A stretch of DNA of 39,547 nucleotides from an uncultured Bacilli bacterium (GTDB taxonomy: Bacteria > Bacillota_I > Bacilli_A > RF39 > UBA660): assembly GCA_947581765.1 (NCBI GenBank), contig CANPVU010000014.1:1-39547 (forward strand), in the 5' to 3' direction. Below, one piece after another: positions 1-7,319 of this stretch; the first letter of the stretch is position 1, and each line of letters begins with the position of its first letter. The position numbers were made by a program, and so were the translations under genes. The notes under the pieces are model-generated. The model saw only the letters and a list, made by a program, of their open reading frames with translations. It was not told the DNA's origin and ran no database searches.

Positions 1-15
1 CTACTAAAATAAAAA

Positions 16-55
16 TGTAGGTTTTCCTACAAAAATATTTTAGCAAAAACCTACA
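16..55. repeat. Right-end hairpin of the TnpB element
   Basis: TGTAGGTTTT at 16-25 is the exact inverse of AAAACCTACA at 46-55. A second, shorter hairpin is nested: GTAGG (17-21), TTTT, CCTAC (26-30). The outer arm overlaps the tnpB stop codon. Mutually exclusive hairpins at the 3' end of tnpB are usual for the right end and guide (omega) RNA region of IS200/IS605 elements; that role here is inference. Confidence 0.5.
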
Positions 56-1016
56 AAAAAATATTGACATTATCATTTGTCTTATATAGAAGTTGTCTTA
101 TTATTTCACTTAGTGATGCATCTTGTATTGATTTAGCTAAATTATGATTTTTTAACATAGTTCTTATTTTTAAAGTTTCTGTTACTATAATATCATTGTT
201 GTCTGTTATTTCTTTTGTTATCTTATGTATTGTATATTTTCTTGCATTTTTTAATTTTGCATATAGTCGTGCTAATTTTTCTTTTGTTTTATAGTAATTA
301 TTGCTATTTTTATGCTTTCTAGATAGTTTTTGTTGCATCCTTTTAATTTTATCTTCATATTTATTAATAAATTTTTGATTATCATATTTTTGATGATTTG
401 ACGTTATTACTAAGTCTTTTATACCAAGATCTATTCCTACTATATTTGTTTTTGCTACTTCTTTTGTTTGTTGCTTTTGTTCATATACTACTGATACATA
501 GTATTTATTATCTTGACTTCTTGATATAGTAGCACTTATTATTCTTCCTTCTATTATATTTAATTTTCTATAACCTTTAATTTTTAATTGATTTAATTTT
601 GGTAATGTAATTGTTTTGGTATTTAAATCCAATTTTATACTTTCATCTATTTTTCCTTTACATATGTCTTTAATATTATTTATTCGATAGGAATTCTTAC
701 CAAATTTTTTCTTATACCTTGGAGAAACTTTTTTCCCTTTTAAAAATTTATTATAGGCGTTATCTAAATCAAATAAAGCACATTTTAAAGGCATAATATC
801 TATTTCTTTTAAAAATGAATAATCATTATATAAATTAGGTAAATCTTTTATACATTCATAAGCACTTATAATTTTATTTTCATTTTTATATAATTCTTGC
901 TTTTTATTTAAATAGTAATTGTATATTAATCTTTTACAGCCAAATGTTTTATTTATCATTTCTTTTTGCTCATTATTTGGATAAAGTCTAAATTTATAAG
1001 CTTTGTTTATTAACAT
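51..1016 (-). CDS. tnpB: RNA-guided endonuclease TnpB, C-terminally truncated
   Basis: IS200/IS605 accessory protein of the TnpB family, ancestor of Cas12 nucleases. The N-terminus (KAYKFRLYPN) is typical of TnpB/OrfB, and the first RuvC catalytic aspartate is seen in GIDLGIKDL and the glutamate in IIVTETL. The start at 1016 has a GGTGGTGATTTT ribosome site; an upstream in-frame ATG at 1061 lacks one. The protein is 321 residues, against roughly 370-400 for intact members. After the usual SLSEIIRQLLYKT segment it runs into eight unrelated residues and stops. The zinc-finger cysteine pairs and the last RuvC aspartate are therefore missing, so it should not cut DNA. It may still bind a guide RNA. 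Best read as a decaying gene with a deletion joining it to the element's right end. Confidence 0.8.
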   Translation of the reverse strand: MLINKAYKFRLYPNNEQKEMINKTFGCKRLIYNYYLNKKQELYKNENKIISAYECIKDLPNLYNDYSFLKEIDIMPLKCALFDLDNAYNKFLKGKKVSPRYKKKFGKNSYRINNIKDICKGKIDESIKLDLNTKTITLPKLNQLKIKGYRKLNIIEGRIISATISRSQDNKYYVSVVYEQKQQTKEVAKTNIVGIDLGIKDLVITSNHQKYDNQKFINKYEDKIKRMQQKLSRKHKNSNNYYKTKEKLARLYAKLKNARKYTIHKITKEITDNNDIIVTETLKIRTMLKNHNLAKSIQDASLSEIIRQLLYKTNDNVNIFL

Positions 1017-1120
1017 AAAATCACCACCAGTAATCCAATAATAGCATACAAATGTTTGCATGTCAACAATAAATTATCAATTTTTATTTTTTTATCTATT
1101 CAAGTGCTTTTCTAGTATAT

Positions 1121-1144
1121 AAAAAGAAGTCTATTTTAGACTTC
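1121..1144 (-). terminator. Terminator of the RNase J-family gene
   Basis: GAAGTCTA (1126-1133), loop of three, TAGACTTC (1137-1144), an 8-bp perfect stem. On the minus strand it is followed by TTTTT. The stem includes the stop codon of the gene ending at 1136. Confidence 0.75.
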
Positions 1145-2782
1145 CTGTACAACTATGATTATCATTGGTTTACAACCAGTTTGTTGATAAAAATATTTAC
1201 CTAGCTTATCGCGGATACCCAATTTTATCTTATTAAAATCCACATAATTAGGATTTATAAAACTATTTATCACCTCAAGTGATAATTTAGAAGATTCTTC
1301 TATTAAATCTGTATTATCTTTTACATAAATAAAACCTCTAGTAAGTATTTCTGGACCAGATAACACTTTTTTAGTACTTTTATCTAATGTTGTTGCAACT
1401 ATTACTATTCCATTTTCACCTAATAATTCTCTATCTTTTAAAACTAAGTCTCCTATGTCACCTGCTTGTTTCCCATCAATCAATATTTCATCTGTTTTAA
1501 CATGTTCATTAGTATCAACCAAATTGCCATCTACAAATGTAACTACATCACCATTAAGCTTAAGTAATACATTTTCTTCTTTCATTCCTAATTTATATGC
1601 TAAACGAGCATTTTCTACTTGATAACGATACTCTCCAGTAACTGGAAAGTAATATTTAGGATGTAACATATTAATCATCATTAATATATCTTCACTAGAT
1701 GCATGAGGCGATCTATATTGCTTTTTAGATAAAATAATTAAATTACAGCCTCTTTGTGCGACTTCATCAAATACTTTTGTAGATATTACTTCTATATTAT
1801 CATAGACTGGTGATGCAAAAACAACTGTATCCTCTGGTGTTAAAGTAATAAACTTATCAGTACCTCTTAATATTCTTTTAATATTAGAGTAAGGTATTTC
1901 TCTTTCATTAGATATTAAAACTATTATACCAGGTTCATTGACACACTTAATATTTTTAATACGAGACTTATCAAAACTAATATAACCATTATCAATAGAT
2001 TCAAGTATAATATCTTCAAGTTTCTTTCCCATTACAACAATATTTCTATTAGTTTTCATAACTTCATCAAATAATTCTTGAATTCTAAATATTTGTGCTT
2101 GCATTATATTAAATAATATTCTACCTTCAACTTTATTTATAGTTTCTCTTATAATGTCACGTGCTCTATGTGATGGAGATGTAAATCCTTTTTTATCAGC
2201 ATATACTGATTCATTTAAAAGACATAATACACCTTGTTTACCAACATATGCTATTTTACCTATATCACAATTAAAACTATCCATCATAGAAGGATCTATT
2301 ACATAATTGCCACTAAATACAATTGCTCCATCTTCAGTATATAAAACATACATGACAGAATCAGGAGTTGAATGTGATACCCTAATTGGAAATATACTAT
2401 TTTTACCAAAAGCAATATTACGATGTAACTGTAACTCTACTATATTGTCAGTATTTATATTTTCCTCTTCTAACATCTTTTTAATTATTGATACAGTAAA
2501 TTTAGTAGCATATACTTTTACATCAGGTAAATCAACTAAAATATCTGCTAAAGCACCCATTTGTTCTTCATGTCCATGAGTTATAAATATACCAACAATT
2601 CTTTCCTTGTTTTCTTTTAAATAATCATAATTTGGAATAATATAATCAATTCCTAGTGATGCATCTTCACTATATTTTAAACCCGCTTCAAATACAAATA
2701 TGTCATTATCAACTTCAACAACATACATATTCTTTCCTGTTTCATTTTGCCCTCCAAGAGCAAACATCTTAATTTTACTCAT
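1136..2782 (-). CDS. RNase J-family protein, probably catalytically dead (J2-like)
   Basis: Metallo-beta-lactamase/beta-CASP protein of the RNase J family (548 residues, normal length). RNase J1/J2 act in mRNA decay and rRNA maturation as 5'-exo/endonucleases. The fold is clear: LGGQNETGKNMYVVE at the N-terminus, FITHGHEEQMGAL near residue 66, HSTPDS, and PKYYFPVTGEYR in the C-terminal half. The metal site is degraded: HGHEDH has become HGHEEQ, the GD of the HTGD motif has become GN (VFSGNYVID), and the VHGE histidine is threonine. Only three of the usual ligands remain. It is thus likely to be a structural partner, like Firmicute RNase J2, of an active J1 elsewhere. The start at 2782 follows AAAGGAG; the ATG at 2797 lies before that site. 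Confidence 0.88.
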   Translation of the reverse strand: MSKIKMFALGGQNETGKNMYVVEVDNDIFVFEAGLKYSEDASLGIDYIIPNYDYLKENKERIVGIFITHGHEEQMGALADILVDLPDVKVYATKFTVSIIKKMLEEENINTDNIVELQLHRNIAFGKNSIFPIRVSHSTPDSVMYVLYTEDGAIVFSGNYVIDPSMMDSFNCDIGKIAYVGKQGVLCLLNESVYADKKGFTSPSHRARDIIRETINKVEGRILFNIMQAQIFRIQELFDEVMKTNRNIVVMGKKLEDIILESIDNGYISFDKSRIKNIKCVNEPGIIVLISNEREIPYSNIKRILRGTDKFITLTPEDTVVFASPVYDNIEVISTKVFDEVAQRGCNLIILSKKQYRSPHASSEDILMMINMLHPKYYFPVTGEYRYQVENARLAYKLGMKEENVLLKLNGDVVTFVDGNLVDTNEHVKTDEILIDGKQAGDIGDLVLKDRELLGENGIVIVATTLDKSTKKVLSGPEILTRGFIYVKDNTDLIEESSKLSLEVINSFINPNYVDFNKIKLGIRDKLGKYFYQQTGCKPMIIIVVQEV

Positions 2783-2818
2783 AAAACTCCTTTCCATTTA
2801 TTTGTATAATACCAAATA

Positions 2819-2847
2819 ATTATAACAAAAATAATTTAAATAGTCTA
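2819..2847 (-). promoter_or_regulatory. Promoter of the RNase J-family gene
   Basis: On the minus strand TAGACT, 17-bp spacer, TATAAT, with TGT directly before the -10 (extended -10). Confidence 0.55.
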
Positions 2848-2916
2848 GTATCAATAAATCATACAAAAAGTATACACAATAAATATACAAAAGTATATCA
2901 TCTAATTTTTACATAC

Positions 2917-2937
2917 AAAAAGGAAGCAAAGCTTCCT
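2917..2937 (-). terminator. Terminator of the small secreted protein gene
   Basis: AGGAAGC (2921-2927), AAA loop, GCTTCCT (2931-2937). On the minus strand the hairpin is followed by TTTT. It lies just below the stop at 2946. Confidence 0.75.
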
Positions 2938-2945
2938 ATATATAA

Positions 2946-3500
2946 CTAAAATTTAATTATACTCCAATTATCACCAGAATCAGTACCATATACCTCTACT
3001 GATGGATATTCATAAAATTTTTGCTTTCTTTCTAAAACCTTTAAACTTGATATTTTTTGACTAGTTTTAACTTTTCTAAATTTTACTTTAGGTTCACCTG
3101 ACTTATATATATTAGCATATAAATCACCATCTTCTGTAATAATTAATATATACTTAGAATCATAATAATAATAATTAACCTCTGCTAAATATTTAGCATT
3201 TCCCTTACTATAAACTGAACTCTTTTTACCATTTTGTAAGTTGATTTCAACTACATTTCCTTTTTGAATTTCTAATTTATATTCATTAGTATCATTATAA
3301 TTTTCTACTTTTCTTGTTAAACTTTTTACTAAATTTAAATCCGATTCTATAAAATCATTTGCTGAAGACATTTCTATATAATAACTTTTATTTTGAATAC
3401 CATTCGTATCTTTTGCAAAAACAATAGTAAATGTTAACATCACTGAAAAAATAGAAATACATCCTAATACTATAGCAGTATTCTCTAATAACTTCTTCAT
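2946..3500 (-). CDS. Hypothetical membrane-anchored or secreted protein
   Basis: No family recognised. The 184-residue product begins with KK, then a hydrophobic stretch at about residues 9-29 ending in VFAKD, which reads as a signal peptide or a single membrane anchor; the rest is polar and rich in lysine and tyrosine (for example YYYYDSKY). It has its own promoter (3554-3581), a GGGGGG ribosome site before the ATG, and its own terminator, so it is a single-gene unit. The outside location is inferred from the N-terminus only. It sits between the RNase J-family gene and an InlB-repeat secreted protein, which gives no clear functional link. Confidence 0.7.
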   Translation of the reverse strand: MKKLLENTAIVLGCISIFSVMLTFTIVFAKDTNGIQNKSYYIEMSSANDFIESDLNLVKSLTRKVENYNDTNEYKLEIQKGNVVEINLQNGKKSSVYSKGNAKYLAEVNYYYYDSKYILIITEDGDLYANIYKSGEPKVKFRKVKTSQKISSLKVLERKQKFYEYPSVEVYGTDSGDNWSIIKF

Positions 3501-3553
3501 AACTTACCCCCCAAAAATATTTTACCTAATCAAATTGTCGAAAATTGTCTTCT

Positions 3554-3581
3554 ATTATATACTTTTTTTTATATTTGTCAA
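3554..3581 (-). promoter_or_regulatory. Consensus promoter of the 2946-3500 gene
   Basis: Minus strand TTGACA, 16-bp spacer, TATAAT. Both hexamers match the sigma-A consensus exactly. Confidence 0.8.
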
Positions 3582-3625
3582 TAAATTTTATGCAAATTAC
3601 ATCAAAAAATACTACTAATACTATA

Positions 3626-4396
3626 TTATTTATTATTTGATATTATATCAGATAAGTAATACAAATTATTATCTATAGAATCTTTTATTAAACGAATTAA
3701 TTCTTCATTATCTACCCATCTTGCATATAGTGTTGTATGTCTATCAAAAGAACATTTATCATTATTATCATATTCTAATTTCATTCTACTATAAAGTTCA
3801 TTTGAATCTATCATTTCATTTGGTAATTTAGTAAGCAAACTATCTTCTAAATACCAACCTAAAAATATATAATTTTCTTTTTTAGGTACTGGTAAAGATA
3901 ATTTTTTAGAATCACAACTTTCACATATATAAATTGGATCTATTTTATCTGCACCATTAGTTTCAAAATTAACCGTAATATTTCCAGTTTGAGTTTCACA
4001 CGAATTATCACTAGACCATTTAGCATATAAAGTAGTATGAACTTTATTAACATCGCATCCTATACTATCTGGCACTATTAATAATTTTTTAGCATCAGTT
4101 TCTTTATTAAATGTATCACTAATTCTAATCTTAAAATTTCTATCTGCATACCATCCTTCAAATATGTAACCTCTTCTTTTAGGTTCAGGAAGTTTAAACT
4201 TTGAAATACCACAATCCATACAGTAATTCAAACTATTTATCTCATCCCCACCATTAACTTCAAAGTTAATATTTACTATTACTTTATCAGCTAGTTCTAT
4301 ACCGCAAAAATTATCAAGTGCATATACATTTTTGGTACAGATAAAAGATGTCATAATTAGTGAAATTATTATTAATAATCTAATACCCCTTTTCAT
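3626..4396 (-). CDS. Secreted InlB B-repeat protein
   Basis: Exported protein of 256 residues with an N-terminal signal peptide (MKRGIRLLIIISLIMTSF, cleavage probably near VYA). Two InlB B-type (Flg_new) repeats follow; each has the pattern V-F-x-x-N-G-x-x-x-I, a CxxC pair (CMDC and CESC), LPxPxxxxYIFxGWY, and ends in TTLYAKW or TTLYARW. Such repeats are common in surface proteins of Listeria and gut Bacillota and are thought to act as adhesive or spacer modules. There is no LPXTG or C-terminal membrane segment, so it is probably released or held non-covalently. The start at 4396 follows GAGGTGTTGCT; the longer frame to 4444 has no ribosome site and overlaps the promoter. Confidence 0.8.
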   Translation of the reverse strand: MKRGIRLLIIISLIMTSFICTKNVYALDNFCGIELADKVIVNINFEVNGGDEINSLNYCMDCGISKFKLPEPKRRGYIFEGWYADRNFKIRISDTFNKETDAKKLLIVPDSIGCDVNKVHTTLYAKWSSDNSCETQTGNITVNFETNGADKIDPIYICESCDSKKLSLPVPKKENYIFLGWYLEDSLLTKLPNEMIDSNELYSRMKLEYDNNDKCSFDRHTTLYARWVDNEELIRLIKDSIDNNLYYLSDIISNNK

Positions 4397-4415
4397 AGCA
4401 ACACCTCGAGTATGT

Positions 4416-4444
4416 ATATTAATGCTTTTTAATAATTTTGTCAA
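4416..4444 (-). promoter_or_regulatory. Promoter of the InlB-repeat gene
   Basis: Minus strand TTGACA, 17-bp spacer, TAATAT. It lies in the 244-bp gap between trmR and this gene. The rest of that gap holds only the trmR terminator and a weak TATGAAA/TTTCATA hairpin near 4513-4534. Confidence 0.65.
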
Positions 4445-4609
4445 ATTAAAAGTGAAATTAATTTTGATTTTATAATCAATTAGGAATATTATGATTTATT
4501 CTTCTGATTTTTATGAAAGAAAAGATTTTTCATAGTTTCAATTATAATAGTTTTTTTATAAACATTTTCAAAATTAAAGAAATACTATCAAATTTTTTTT
4601 CTAATATAT

Positions 4610-4637
4610 GAAAAAAAATAGCTATTATATAACTATT
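4610..4637 (-). terminator. Terminator of the ireB-ruvX-mltG-trmR operon
   Basis: AATAGCTAT (4617-4625), 3-nt loop, ATAACTATT (4629-4637). The minus-strand RNA gives a 9-bp stem with one G-U pair followed by seven U. Confidence 0.7.
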
Positions 4638-4640
4638 CTT

Positions 4641-5231
4641 TTAATCATGCATATTTATCCTTTTACTTACTGAAACTCCATCTCCAACTTTATAGAAAAT
4701 AGTATCAAATTCTTCATTAGTTTTTAAAAATTCTATATACTTTCTAATTTTACCAACTAACTGTCTAGTATTTCTATTATTAGTTAAACTGGGATTTTCA
4801 ACCATGCCATGAAAAGATAAATTATCGCTTATAATAACACCATTATCACATAAATTTTTTTTATACTTTTCAAAAAATTTAATATATTGGCTTTTGGCTG
4901 CATCTATAAAAATTAAATCATATTTTTCTTTTATATCTACTTTAAGTGCATCACCATGAATTATTTTTATTTGATTCTCTAATTTAACCTCACTTATATT
5001 TTTAACAGCTTGATTATATCTTTCATCATCACGTTCTATGGTTGTTACAAAAATATTACTATTAATACTTGCAAATTTAATTGCAGAATATCCAATAGCA
5101 CTTCCTATTTCTAATATTTTTTTTATTTTATTATCTTTTATATAATTACACATAAACTCTATACCCTCATCTTGCATTATAGGTATATTATTTTCTTTAG
5201 CATAATTTTTTATATTTAATATTCGTACCAT
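4641..5231 (-). CDS. trmR: tRNA 5-hydroxyuridine O-methyltransferase (TrmR/YrrM)
   Basis: SAM-dependent O-methyltransferase of the COG4122 type, 196 residues. In B. subtilis TrmR methylates 5-hydroxyuridine at tRNA position 34 to mo5U. Motif I is LEIGSAIGYSAIKFA, the acidic end of beta-2 is IERDDERY, and DLIFIDAAKSQY followed by VIISDNLSFHG carry the metal and catalytic residues seen in this family. It overlaps mltG by 16 nt, and the neighbours match the B. subtilis order yrzL-yrrK-yrzB-yrrL-yrrM, which favours TrmR over a catechol-type methyltransferase. The collagenase-like partners yrrN and yrrO, which make the substrate in B. subtilis, are not next to it here. The small AAAGG site before the ATG is close to the start. 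Confidence 0.85.
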   Translation of the reverse strand: MVRILNIKNYAKENNIPIMQDEGIEFMCNYIKDNKIKKILEIGSAIGYSAIKFASINSNIFVTTIERDDERYNQAVKNISEVKLENQIKIIHGDALKVDIKEKYDLIFIDAAKSQYIKFFEKYKKNLCDNGVIISDNLSFHGMVENPSLTNNRNTRQLVGKIRKYIEFLKTNEEFDTIFYKVGDGVSVSKRINMHD

Positions 5232-6334
5232 AATCCTTTATTAATCAACTCTTGTTTTTTCTGTTCATGTTCCAAGTTAGTTTTAGTATAATATACTTTA
5301 CCATTTTTATCAGTTAAAAAGAAATAATAATCAGAAACTGTTGGATTAAGTGAAGCTTGTATGGAAGTAATAGATGGATTACATATAGGTCCTACTGGTA
5401 ATTTTCCAATTAATCCTGTACCTCTAGTATTATATGCATTTACAGCATTTAATTCTTCCATATACAAATCACGTTCTGACATATCTACTTTAGCAGCATA
5501 ATATGTAGTAACATCACTACCAAGTGCCATGTTAGAATTTAATCTATTATAAAAAACACCGGCTACATTCTTTCTATCATCAACATTTGCTTCTAATTCT
5601 AAAATACTAGCCATAGTTAGTAGTTGATGAAAACTATATTTACTTTTAATAATAGAATCTTTGTAAGGTTCTATTTGTTTTGCTGTTTCATCCAACATTG
5701 TTTTAAAAATCTCTTTTACTGTTACATCTTTATCTTTAAAATTGTATGTGTTTGGATATAAATAACCTTCTAATGAGTAATATATATTAGAATTTAATAT
5801 ACTATTATCTATAAACCAATATTCATCTATTAAACTTTTTAAGTATTGTTGGTCTTTTAATAGATTATAAACATCCTCTTCTGTATTATTTGTATTTTGC
5901 GCTATAGTAGTAGCAATACTACGCATATTTTTTCCTTCTTTAAATGTAATTACTATATCATGTGATATTGCTTTTCCACTTAAGGTCTTTATTATAGTTT
6001 TTATATCCATATTAGGGCTTAAGTAATATTCACCTACTTTAAGTTCTTCTTTTGGATTATTAAGTTTTAAATATATTTTATATATATCTTCTGATTTAAT
6101 TAAACCTTTTTCTTTTAAAGACTTACCTATTGTATAGTAATTATCACCTTGCTCAACAATAAATGTTATTTTTTCATCACTATTACTTACAGGTCCTATT
6201 TGTGATTTATAATAAAGCAAACCACCAACTACAGTAATAAGTACACATACCAATAATATTCCCAATACTAAAAATACCTTCTTCATACAGCTAAAAAAGA
6301 GTTTGTTACTCTCCTTTTCCTTCCTCATTTTCAT
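5216..6334 (-). CDS. mltG: Endolytic murein transglycosylase MltG
   Basis: Membrane-bound lytic transglycosylase (YceG family) that cuts nascent glycan strands and so sets their length. It has a short cytoplasmic N-terminus, one membrane segment at about residues 18-42, a LysM-like subdomain, and the YceG domain with LEGYLYPNTYNF, the catalytic-glutamate motif ASILELEA near residue 249, VFYNRLNSNMALGSD, and LPVGPICNP. Length (372 residues) is normal. It overlaps the DUF1292 gene by 29 nt and trmR by 16 nt, which points to translational coupling. No good ribosome site precedes either the ATG at 6334 or the in-frame ATG at 6286, so the start is uncertain; the longer form is given because its extra residues are hydrophilic, as expected. 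Confidence 0.93.
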   Translation of the reverse strand: MKMRKEKESNKLFFSCMKKVFLVLGILLVCVLITVVGGLLYYKSQIGPVSNSDEKITFIVEQGDNYYTIGKSLKEKGLIKSEDIYKIYLKLNNPKEELKVGEYYLSPNMDIKTIIKTLSGKAISHDIVITFKEGKNMRSIATTIAQNTNNTEEDVYNLLKDQQYLKSLIDEYWFIDNSILNSNIYYSLEGYLYPNTYNFKDKDVTVKEIFKTMLDETAKQIEPYKDSIIKSKYSFHQLLTMASILELEANVDDRKNVAGVFYNRLNSNMALGSDVTTYYAAKVDMSERDLYMEELNAVNAYNTRGTGLIGKLPVGPICNPSITSIQASLNPTVSDYYFFLTDKNGKVYYTKTNLEHEQKKQELINKGLWYEY

Positions 6335-6593
6335 TTAATTGGTTTTGTAATTCATCTAAAATTGTTTCAATAATTTTCCATTCTTTTTCTGTTTCAATTG
6401 GTTCCAATTTATCTGAATTATCAGGATTATATGTTGAAGCATAAACTTTTGTATTTCCAGCTTCATCTGTAGTATTATCTGTATATACTATATAATGTTT
6501 CTTTGTTTCATCTGAATCAAAAGTAAATAAAACCTCACATTCAACTTCTTTTCCCTCATCTGTCATTACTATAAATTTTTGACTTTCTTCCAT
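6306..6593 (-). CDS. DUF1292 family protein (YrzB-like)
   Basis: Small acidic protein of 95 residues of the DUF1292/UPF0473 family. The family pattern is visible: an opening F-I-V-x-T-D-E-x-G-K-E, then HYIVYTD, then KVYASTYNPD, then an acidic tail with EEWKIIE-like sequence. Its biochemical role is unknown. It sits between ruvX (3 nt gap) and mltG (29 nt overlap), the same place it holds in B. subtilis and many other Firmicutes, so the call rests on both sequence and context. It has no signal peptide or membrane segment and should be cytoplasmic. Confidence 0.88.
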   Translation of the reverse strand: MEESQKFIVMTDEGKEVECEVLFTFDSDETKKHYIVYTDNTTDEAGNTKVYASTYNPDNSDKLEPIETEKEWKIIETILDELQNQLNENEEGKGE

Positions 6594-6596
6594 ATT

Positions 6597-7019
6597 TCAT
6601 CTTCCTTTCTCTTTATCTAAATATGTTTGAAGTATAATATTTGCAGCAAGTGCATCAACCTTTTTCTTTCTCTTTTTTCTAGACATATCAGCTTCTAACA
6701 TATAATTAGTAGCTTCAACAGTTGATAATCTCTCATCTTGCATGATAACACAAATATTAAATCTATTTTCTAACTTTTCTTTAAATTCTAAAGTAGTTAG
6801 TGCTCTATCTCCAATAGTATTATTCATATTTTTGGGAAATCCTAAAATTATTTTCTCGATTTTATATTCAAGTATTATATTTTCTAATTCATCCATTAAC
6901 GAATCATAATCACTATCATCAAATCTTATTGTTTTATATGCAGATGCTATTGTATGTGTTATATCGCTTATTGATATACCTAGTGTTCTAGTGCCAAGAT
7001 CTAAACCTAAATATCTCAT
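6597..7019 (-). CDS. ruvX: Putative pre-16S rRNA nuclease / RuvX (YqgF)
   Basis: RNase H-fold nuclease of the YqgF/RuvX family, 140 residues, the normal size. Members process the 5' end of 16S rRNA or act on Holliday-junction-like DNA. The catalytic acids are visible: D7 in LGLDLGTRTLG, IILGFPKNMNNTIGDRA with the conserved family pattern, QDERLSTVEA, and VDALAANIIL near the C-terminus. The ATG overlaps the stop of the upstream ireB-like gene by 4 nt (ATGA type), so the two are co-translated. It stops with TGA, which shows UGA is a stop in this organism. Confidence 0.93.
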   Translation of the reverse strand: MRYLGLDLGTRTLGISISDITHTIASAYKTIRFDDSDYDSLMDELENIILEYKIEKIILGFPKNMNNTIGDRALTTLEFKEKLENRFNICVIMQDERLSTVEATNYMLEADMSRKKRKKKVDALAANIILQTYLDKEKGR

Positions 7020-7261
7020 TTCTTTAAAAATTCTCTTAAAATTACATTAAGAATTTTTGTCCTTTCATACCTTGTTATTTTTTTTCGTGCATCTTTGAAA
7101 CTAGATATATACCCAGGATCTCCACTCATCAAATATCCTACAATTTGATTTATAGGGTTATATCCTTTTTCCTCCAAAGCCAAAGAAACCTCTTGGATAA
7201 TTTGTGCAACTTCCTCATCTTGAAAACTTAATGATTTATTTTCCCCATTCACGAGAAGCAC
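7016..7261 (-). CDS. IreB family regulatory phosphoprotein (UPF0297/YrzL)
   Basis: Small cytoplasmic protein of 81 residues of the DUF965/UPF0297 family. In Enterococcus faecalis IreB is a substrate of the PASTA kinase IreK and lowers cephalosporin resistance. The family core is clear: QEVSLALEEKGYNPINQIV, GYLMSGDPGYI, ARKKITRYERTKIL. It starts with GTG at 7261, chosen because AGGAG lies 6 nt upstream; a second GTG at 7252 is less well placed. It is the first gene of the operon and its stop overlaps ruvX. In B. subtilis alaS precedes it; here murD does. Confidence 0.9.
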   Translation of the reverse strand: MLLVNGENKSLSFQDEEVAQIIQEVSLALEEKGYNPINQIVGYLMSGDPGYISSFKDARKKITRYERTKILNVILREFLKK

Positions 7262-7286
7262 CTCACTCTCCTATAAATACAATTAT

Positions 7287-7315
7287 ATTGTAACATATCA
7301 AATTTTGATTGTAAA
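7287..7315 (-). promoter_or_regulatory. Promoter of the ireB-ruvX-mltG-trmR operon
   Basis: Minus strand TTTACA, 17-bp spacer, TACAAT, with TGT before the -10. It lies in the 58-bp gap below murD, so this operon can be transcribed on its own. Confidence 0.65.
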
Positions 7316-7319
7316 TGCT

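Larger units (their letters stand above)
1..1061 (-). mobile_element. IS200/IS605-type element remnant (tnpB only)
   Basis: The interval holds a tnpB-like gene and, just past its 3' end, a hairpin of the kind found at the right end of IS200/IS605 elements. No tnpA transposase is present in the window. The gene lacks its C-terminal third domain, so the element looks dead or dependent on a relative elsewhere. The left boundary on the genome side (around 1062-1120) could not be placed, and the true right end may lie before base 1. Confidence 0.45.

Noticed and set aside
2307-2579. 90-codon plus-strand frame
   Set aside because: It is antisense to the RNase J-family gene, has no ribosome site and no recognisable product.
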